Source: Cristatella mucedo (lineage: Eukaryota; Bryozoa; Phylactolaemata; Cristatellidae). From it: a stretch of DNA of 37,500 nucleotides. Below, piece by piece: positions 30,600-37,500 of the stretch. The stretch spans positions 1,965,001 to 2,002,500 of the forward strand of contig WPIO01000032.1 in the NCBI GenBank assembly GCA_009760855.2, given 5' to 3'. Made by a program: the position numbers and the translations under genes. Numbering within the stretch: position 1 is the first letter of the stretch; the number at the start of each line of letters is the position of its first letter. The notes beneath the pieces are model-generated. The model was not told where the DNA came from. It did not search any database and was given only the letters and a program-made list of their open reading frames with translations.

Positions 30600-30740
30600 C
30601 TGTGATCAGACTTTCAATTTGCATGGACAGAAAGTTTAAGACTTGCTCCCGTGATTGTCACTACCTGTATTGACGCTGTCTCATTCAAGTCTTAGCTGAA
30701 GATGCATCAATTCCATTCAGCTTTCCCCTTCTACTAATAA
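30600..30740 (+). mobile_element. Possible L2 LINE remnant (C-terminal end)
   Basis: tctgtgatcagactttcaat and tcattcaagtcttagctgaa gatgcatc resemble the FGDRAFSLYA and FKKDLKTH segments of the L2 C-terminus, heavily degraded. Confidence 0.35.
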
Positions 30741-30744
30741 ACTT

Positions 30745-31806
30745 GTCTTCTTGTTCCTGCATGTTTGGATGCCAATTTTTGCACAATCAAATGCATTTTA
30801 CTACGAATGGATCCTAGTAGCCTGTGGCAGTGAGTGTCTTATCGTGAGATTGTACATGCTGGGCTTAGAGTGTTACTTACTAGCTTGCTTTTGCGTGCTT
30901 TTCTAGGCGTAAGACATGTCGGTAAAATACTGAAAATGTGTATCCAACAATAAAATAATTGTTAAAGGTACCTTTAAAAGACTAACATGCTAGAAAAAGG
31001 ACCCACAGTTTTGAGGATTTCCACACAAAAGGAAAACTTGATTATACAAACCCTGTCTAACCCTTAAGTCAACCCGAAGCAACAAATCTAAAAATTGAAA
31101 ATTTACCTAGCAGCATCATAAGCAGCTTGTGTCCCATCTCGTTGAACATTATTACATCAAGGTAAATTTTGGCAGCTTGTTGAGGTGTGCGTTTGTGACT
31201 TTTAAACAGCTTCATGTTTACAGAGTGCACAAAATGTTTCATGTATCAACGTGAAATTTGAATTCAGCTCTGCTTGCGCATAGCTGCAGTAGTTTATTTC
31301 TGATTTTTTTTTGTTGGATAAGTATTGCTACGCATGTCATTGAACGTCATGCCACTATATTCTTTAATCGTGGCAATTTTTAAATACCGCCGTGTCATCG
31401 ATAACATACGGTATTTATTGGCTCGTTAGTGGAACCTTTGCGATTCTGTCTGACCTGGTGCCTTTTATCTTTAATGGACTATGGTTATCATGCTGGGATT
31501 TTTTTTATTATGAACCATGTTTTGTCTGTAGCTTTGTAAGAGGACAATGTGATATTTTTTCAAATTTCGTTAAAGGCAGCCTGTTGCAAAGACCCTTTAT
31601 AATTGTAATAATTCTACGAAGATGGCACTATGACTATAAGAAAAATCCCCTTAGTATAGCGATTCGTATGTAGAAGATGATGCATCAAAAGTAATCGTTT
31701 GTTTCGTGTTTTTGTCCTAAAGTTTTGAAGTGGTAAATACTTGGTTTGAGGGAGAGGGCATGAATTTTTCTGCTTTTATCTATACTGCTAATATTTTTTG
31801 TTGCAG
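30745..31806. other. 3' end of intron 7, nothing recognised
   Basis: AT-rich. A chance ORF at 31392-31673 has no support. Leads to the exon 8 acceptor. Confidence 0.4.
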
Positions 31807-31997
31807 GATGTAGCTGCCCGTGGGCTTGACCTGCCTCATGTAGATTGGATTGTTCAGCACTCTGCGCCACCATCCGTGGAGGACTATGTGCACCGTGTTG
31901 GCCGAACTGCCCGTATTGGCAGCTCTGGCAATGCACTGCTTTTCTTAATGCCATCTGAAGCCGATTACGTTGGTGTGCTGAATGCTCATAAAATGAG
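31807..31997 (+). CDS. DDX31: DDX31-like exon 8: motifs V and VI
   Basis: The acceptor ttttgttgcag ends at 31806 and the donor ATGAG|gtaagc starts at 31998. It enters in phase 0 and leaves in phase 2, 191 nt. It opens [20 protein letters not shown], the rest of motif V, and carries [10 protein letters not shown] at 31891-31920. That is motif VI, whose arginines act as the ATP arginine finger. The exon ends [19 protein letters not shown]; the last arginine codon is split. All catalytic residues of helicase domain 2 visible here look intact. Confidence 0.96.
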
Positions 31998-32364
31998 GTA
32001 AGCAATAGGTGCTGCTCAAGTAATGCTTTCCGTGTTGGCAGCAGCAACCGCAGCAGCAACGTGTACAGCTGCTGCAGCACTCTATATTTTGATGTAGCCT
32101 TGCAGAAATGCTTGTTAATTTTATTGTATTTTGAAGCAATGATGTGTTGATCTTCAATTTGTGTGCTGTCAATAAGATGAATAGTATGTTGCATAGCACT
32201 TGAATTTGGGCTCTCTTTGCCAACGTTGTATTTATTGCTACGATCTTGCCTATGCCGGTATAGGCTATCACATACTCGTGAATGCTTTATTTCGAAGCTT
32301 GGGGGTCTTGCTCAACAGCAAAACTTTGGGCAATAAAGGATTAGCAGGAAAACACGCAATCTTC
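31998..32364. other. 5' end of intron 8, nothing recognised
   Basis: Short gcagcagcaa runs near 32038-32075; nothing else. Confidence 0.4.
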
Positions 32365-32367
32365 TAA

Positions 32368-32870
32368 CTTGAGCAATAAGATGCTTAAAGTTGGTACAAA
32401 ACTGCAGCTTCGGCTCGTCAGTCGTGTCAGTAGCAGTAACAACGTTACGCCACACTTCCGGCGTCTGGACCTGCAATATCGTCCCATCAAGCAATGGCTC
32501 GACTGCATGTTTTGTCACTCGCTTTTCAGTCACTTGATTTTCGTTCTCCACCCTACCTATCCGAAAACATCCCAATCAGGCCAGGCATGGTGCCATCTGC
32601 TCTTCTGATTCAAGCCGTTTAGCTGTGCCTGTAACCGACCACAAATCCTGTTGAGACCCTGCCTTGAGTTGGTCTTCTCCGAAAGCCTGAAACTCACTCG
32701 TGACTGACGTCACAAAATCTCATGACTTGAAGACGTTTAAAAATGAGCAAAAAATCTACATGTTCTTTACAGCATTGGCTGGATCCACGAAAGTCGTTGT
32801 GTGCTTGCTTATGTGTGCTGACACTGCGCTTATTATCGCTAAGCAAGAAAGTGGAAGCTCTCCGTATGGA
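32368..32870 (+). mobile_element. L2 LINE C-terminal fragment, plus strand
   Basis: Degraded coding: LDLQYRPIKQWLD resembles LQWLPIKQRI, and LHPTYPKTSQSG follows. Then acgtttaaaaatgagcaaaa resembles the TFKKDL segment, and gtgtgcttgcttatgtgtgc, tgacactgcgc is the 3' UTR. The tail is absent. Confidence 0.55.
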
Positions 32871-32874
32871 AATC

Positions 32875-35800
32875 GTTTTTGAGCCTGGCAGTCTCAGGTC
32901 TTGGCAAGGGATAAGCACTTCACTTCACGAACCAGGGCGTTTGTTTGAGCTCTTCGGAGGACCTGCAGGCCTTTACTGCCAGCTACAGGACGGGGGCAGC
33001 GATAGTGGCGGCGGCTCCTAAGAGGTTCTCTGATTCTACATAAGTGAGACTTTAGTTTCAGTCAACCTTCAGTTTAGCTCTTCTTACTTTTCTTCATTTT
33101 TGCCGTTGTTGGCAAGACATGTGGCTGAACTGGCTGCATCGCTTATGCCTGCACGGAGCACATCGCTTTGCAGCAAGGCGGGGTCCACCCGAGCACGAGG
33201 CAACTCTCCTGGTTCTCTACCTACCTGCTTGGCTCAGCGCTGCCATCGGCTCATGTGCACACAGGATGGATGCATGCACGCTCAGCGCATGTCGCGTGTG
33301 ATAGCAGCCGTGCCTGTGACCTGCAGCAAAGCGGTTGGTCTCTGCGATCTTAGCAGAACTCGTGGCTCAGGCTTTTTTCTCAGGCGTTACTGGAGCCGAT
33401 GTGGAACGCTCGTTGGCTGCAGCTCGGAGTGATGCTGCTTGAGAGGGGGAGGGGCGATACCGGCACCGGCATAGCTGCCTATATGCATGCCCCTGCCTGT
33501 GCTACTCAACTGAGATTCGGTAGCTGCTCTCTGCCGCCGCTGTAACCTGCCGCCCCTGTAACCTGCCACCCTTTCCCTGGCACTTCTGTCGGTCCGCTCA
33601 CGAGCCAGCTTCGTTGGTGCTGTCTGAGCATAATCTGAGTGCAACTCGGTATTGTGTAGGGGTGGTGGGCACACCACACTAATGGCTGGGATCTGCTGCG
33701 ATTCCATCTCAACGAAGCTTTGGCGGATGCATTGGCACGACTGCATAGCACGTATTCACATAATACCATATTCACATAATGCCACTAGAGAGTATCTGAC
33801 AAACTTCTCGGCATTCGTCTTATTCTTTCTCGAGATTCGAGGTGGTACGAAATTTCACTCTGGTTCGCAGATGGCAAGAGGATCGATGTGGCATTGCCAG
33901 TTTACGAGCCAACTTCTTTCGCTGATGACAGCAGTGCAGTGGGTGCACACTGTCCTGTGACTGCAATTTTTGCTCGAGCCTTCCCTCAGCCGCCCACGTG
34001 ACAGGCTTTCTTGAGTGCACACACTGCGTACACACTGCTATGCCGACTTTGTTCGGCTAGTTTCTAAAAGTTTCTATTGCTCTCCGCATGTCTGTGCTGC
34101 TTGTGGGTGAGTGAATCGTCTGCACGGTGGTCAGTATGGGCAGGTGTGCTCACTGCAGGTCGGGAGCCATTCGGTGGTGCTAGTGCTAGGATCTGTGGTC
34201 TGACCTTTGGTTATTTGGCACTGTAATAGGATATTTCCTTTTGCGGCTGTGTAAATTGGGATGCTCTGGTTAGACCATTGGGCAACCAGCATGACTAGGC
34301 CGGCTCCTACTTCTAGCTGAAAGCCCAGCCTGCCTAGCCTGGATCGTTGCTGCTAATGCCTGCTCCATGCCGGACCCCTGGGAGTCAGCAGCTGTCTTAG
34401 AGAGTCAGCTGCTTGCTTGTGACAGACAGCTTTCGTTTGAAAGAAGCTAGAGGCATCTGGGCCTGACCGCTCTGTGCCCCCTCCCCTCCTCCCCCCCCCC
34501 CCCGAGCAGAGTCTCAAGGGTCGGCATCTAGGCCTGATGAAGTGGGCTTTGGCTTTGGTTTAGGCTGAGCCGAAGGCACCTGCCTGGTCGGCCAGCAGCA
34601 AATATAGCCGTTTGTGCCCCTTACTGCTGCCACAGTTGACCACATTCAAGCAGGGAAGCATGGATTTAATGCCATGCATCCGGTGGCAGCCATTTGTCAT
34701 ACCGTCACTGCAGTGGAGCCAGAGGTTTTGAGCGATTGGCTTCTAGTCCAGCTTCGGTCTAGCCTCCATCGTCAGTGCGTGCTAGTCTCCAAGATGTTGG
34801 TGGTGGCACAAGACGGATAGAAGACTGACGAAGCTGAGCTTGGTTGGCTCTACTTCTTAGCCAAGACCGGCCGAGATGTGGAGCAAACACCGTCTGTGGC
34901 CTTCTTTATGGCTTTGAAAGGAGTGTGATCACGTGACTAACCGGCAAAAATTATAAATTCATTCCAGCGTCCAGCATTCGCCTAGAATTGACCAAAGAGC
35001 TGTCGACGACGCCTGGTGGCAGGAAAATGCCCAAGCTCCCATTACTTTACGTAAAATGGGCTGTGAAGCAGTATAGAAACAGACTTTGTATTGTGAGCGC
35101 AGTAACGTTGATCGCTTATATCAGTGTGATGCATGGACCTGGAAAGTGCTCAATCGGCTACGATTGACGATGGCTTTCTTTTGACCACTCTGTGGGTGTA
35201 GCTCGTAGGACAGTAAAGGAAGCATGACAGAAGGCAATAACACTGTTTTCACGTCCTTCAAGACGATTGATCGGAGAAAAACCGGCCGTGTGAACCTGGC
35301 TTTAGCCCAATAGTAGCCCCTGTTTGTCTCTACTTACTCATTGCTATGCTTACTCGTGTTTGTCGATGCTTACACCAGTTCTCCTACGTCCCTTCTATAG
35401 CTCCATTGTGCTTGAAACACCCATAGAAATAGGTGCCTGAAGCATAGTGTGAATTGGCGTGCAGCCTTCTGTAAGGGGATGCATTTCAACTACGTAGTAG
35501 ATGATTTTATGTTAAGTTTGGTCTCTCATTTCTCCTGCTGTGGCTGCATCCTTTATGGTAGCTGTCCTGCACTATATATTGAAGCTCCATTCAAGATCAT
35601 TAGAATCAGGCCTTAATTGGTGCAATCGGCTGTCTTCTAAGTGTTACTCAGGGGCATTGAAATTCTGAATCTTTTCTCGGACTGAAATGGATTCGAACTT
35701 ATCTTTTGTGTAAAAGTGCACCTTTGGGTAAAAATCACTATCAATAAACTATCATCATGATATCAAACTATCAATAATAACTGATTGTAACTATCAAATT

Positions 35801-37440
35801 AGTACTGCCTGTCCGAAAGACAATGGTCGTCCAGGGTAGCCGTTTTTATGAGGCTGCTGGTACCGAAGATTGAAGGATTCCTGCATTTAATTGAGCTGTA
35901 CTCGAGACGTGCAGTAGCCCCCCTCATCCGAGAAAAGATTTGCTGCATGTCTTTTCTTTTTCATTCTTGCTTGGCCTGTCAGATGATTGTCTTTTGGGAT
36001 TGACCTATCACGGCTTCTTGTTGATGTGTATTGAATCCTTCCGACATTTTTTCATTCTTCAGTTGCACTATTTAATTATTTACCAGGGAAGACACCCTCC
36101 GTCTTATAATGCTCGGTGGCATTTGGCGACTGACACTTGTAGGCTGCCTGTGTATGTTCAAGTGTACTACTATGAAAAGATTGTTCTTGAAGCCAGGATA
36201 TTTGACAAATCTTTCGTCCCGGCATATAGCTTGTGGGCAGAACAAGAACTCCTTTGTTTGCATTTTTACATGCAGCTACCCCAGCTTGCCCTCTGCCAAA
36301 AGATCTTTGCTCTCGGATAGATAGCCTAGGCTAATAGGGGGCAATCAGCCCATGGACGATCGACCGTGGAATAGCAGGTGTGCAAAATAGCTTCGGTTTT
36401 GGTGCTTGTGTCGTGCACTTTGAATGCAGGTGATTCTTAATTGAATTAGGAGCATGCGGTCGAAGCCATGACTCTGTTCAAGATTGCTTCCATAGTCCAA
36501 CGGTCGCTACTCACTTTCGTCGAACTTTTTTAAGACTTGTGTGCAATCCTCACTAAGGCGGCTAGGAAATGAGTTCGTATATACGTAATGGTGCATCTTT
36601 GATCAATTGCTCAAATGGTTGAACCACAGCACTTGTAGTGTGAGCCCCAGTTTAGCCTTTGGTGAGGTGGCTGTTTGCTGGGCCGATTGTTGTACAACCA
36701 TATGGTGTCACACCATGTCGGGCCATTTGCACACAGCTGGCATTCGACGAGCTCCTACTCAAAGAAATGCCATTTTCACTAGGATTCCAAGCTCGTATGT
36801 AATGATTTTATGATGCATGCCAGTTTTTTTCTTTTGATGAATACTTTGAACCCGGTTCAACACAAGCTTGCTTGACAGCATCTTAATGTTCTGGAATATA
36901 ACTTGCATAGAGAGCTATTCTGTTGGTCATGGCCGGATATGCATGAGAGTAGTCGAGACGTCGTGAGAGTGTTGTTTTTTTTCGTGGCGCATATTCGGCG
37001 GCCGTTTGCATGTATGTTGCATCCTTTCGCAAAGAGAGCCGCTGGGACTGCAGCCTACTTACTCTAGGCAGTGCGCGTGCCTGCCTTATTGCTATCTGCC
37101 AGCTGCTAGGTTGATGCTGGTTTAGCTAAGAAGCACCGCTGCTCATCGGCTGCTGCATGCCGCGTGTGCCGGTTGCCTGTGAAAGGGCATGCAGCGTAGT
37201 GGAGGAGGGTACTCTGTGTCGACCACTAGTGGCGTGTGCTCTTGCAGGTTCAGCCGTGCGTGCCGACTGCTGCCACTGCGCATCGACTTGTACTTGCACG
37301 CGCTGTGACCGCCGTTAGGATGCCGCCACGCTAGCAGTGCATTATTGGCTCTGCCGAGATTTCCGAATTTCGCCCTCGAATTTCGGCCTCGCATCGTTGT
37401 TGTGCCCGTTGTGGGACGGCTCCGATGCTTCCGTTTATAG
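32875..37440. other. Bulk of intron 8, nothing recognised
   Basis: About 4.6 kb without a convincing exon, RNA gene or mobile element. A run of 12 C ends at 34503. The words gaaaaaccggccgtgtgaac, ctggcttta near 35276 look like a common transposon end motif but no partner was found. The stretch just before 37440 is pyrimidine-rich and serves exon 9. Confidence 0.4.
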
Positions 37441-37500
37441 GCTCACCGAGATTGACCACGAAGACGTCCTTGCGAATCTCATGCTTGAATCGCAGAATCT
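37441..37500 (+). CDS. DDX31: DDX31-like exon 9, start only (runs off the right edge)
   Basis: The acceptor ttccgtttatag ends at 37440. The first G completes the AG|G arginine codon of exon 8, and the frame then reads LTEIDHEDVLANLMLESQN. In DDX31 the motif VI region is followed by a segment of the form x-S-E-I-x-x-E-D-I-L, and TEIDHEDVL fits it. This begins the DDX31-specific C-terminal extension beyond the helicase core. The frame stays open to the last base. Confidence 0.85.

Larger units (their letters stand above)
6636..37500 (+). other. DDX31: DDX31-like DEAD-box helicase gene, span of recognised exons (5' and 3' incomplete)
   Basis: This entry is the gene span; exons are listed separately. 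The gene encodes an ATP-dependent RNA helicase of the DDX31/Dbp7 family. That family acts in the nucleolus on early pre-60S ribosomal particles, in large-subunit assembly and snoRNA handling. Assignment rests on joined exons that give, in order, a Q motif, TGSGKT, PTRELALQ, a GG motif, TPGR, DEAD, SAT, motif IV, motif V and [10 protein letters not shown]. It also rests on family-specific stretches: FAIPERLRQH followed by KLRLVCLASF, and EFHYTLF. Splice phases agree at all eight junctions. The usual long, poorly conserved N-terminal region was not found, and the C-terminal extension continues beyond the right edge. Introns are 353, 193, 3908, 391, 212, 6440, 12465 and 5443 bp. The joined certain exons give about 445 codons. 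Confidence 0.9.

Noticed and set aside
33100-33480. GC-rich patch with several overlapping ORFs in intron 8
   Set aside because: No alignment to the helicase C-terminus, and the exon 8 to 9 junction is already satisfied by 37441.
35260-35310. Possible transposon terminal repeat (ccggccgtgtgaacctggct)
   Set aside because: No inverted partner or second copy found in the window.

Overview
The window is animal nuclear DNA, most likely from an invertebrate. Protein-coding signal falls in short exons with GT-AG type splice sites, separated by introns of 0.2 to 12.5 kb. The introns are full of L2-clade non-LTR retrotransposon fragments with (ATT)n 3' tails, tRNA-derived SINEs and microsatellites. 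I cannot name the species from sequence alone.

One gene dominates the window: a plus-strand orthologue of DDX31 (yeast Dbp7), a nucleolar DEAD-box RNA helicase of large-subunit ribosome assembly. Eight exons can be joined with consistent reading phase (6762-6876, 7230-7384, 7578-7642, 11551-11670, 12062-12425, 12638-12841, 19282-19341, 31807-31997). A ninth starts at 37441 and runs off the right edge. A possible earlier exon lies at 6636-6716. Together they carry the Q motif, motifs I, Ia, GG, Ib, II (DEAD), III (SAT), IV, V and VI, plus the start of the DDX31-type C-terminal extension. The N-terminal region and the rest of the C-terminal region were not found here. Intron phases run 1, 0, 2, 2, 0, 0, 0, 2. 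Intron 4 uses a GC donor, and its acceptor lies just downstream of a SINE.

Layout. 1-6.6 kb: sequence upstream of the recognisable exons, with L2 tails, two copies of a tRNA-like SINE (family II) and a possible long-inverted-repeat element. 6.6-7.6 kb: exons 1-3. 7.6-11.5 kb: intron 3, with (AT)n tracts, an inverted repeat and a large 12-bp satellite (8.59-9.41 and 9.65-9.78 kb). 11.5-12.8 kb: exons 4-6. 12.8-19.3 kb: intron 6, an L2 graveyard including a reverse transcriptase with an intact YADD box. 19.3-31.8 kb: intron 7, with a (TC)39 tract, SINEs, a minus-strand L2 interrupted by a SINE, and a small unexplained coding-like ORF at 27.9 kb. 32-37.4 kb: intron 8, nearly featureless after one L2 fragment.

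The most interesting biology is the relation between host gene and transposons. SINE family I carries the same 3' tail as the local L2 elements, which implies L2-driven mobilisation. One SINE copy lies against a splice acceptor whose partner donor is GC. The 12-bp satellite has higher-order structure and leaves long frames open on both strands. No prokaryotic, viral or CRISPR-like system was seen.
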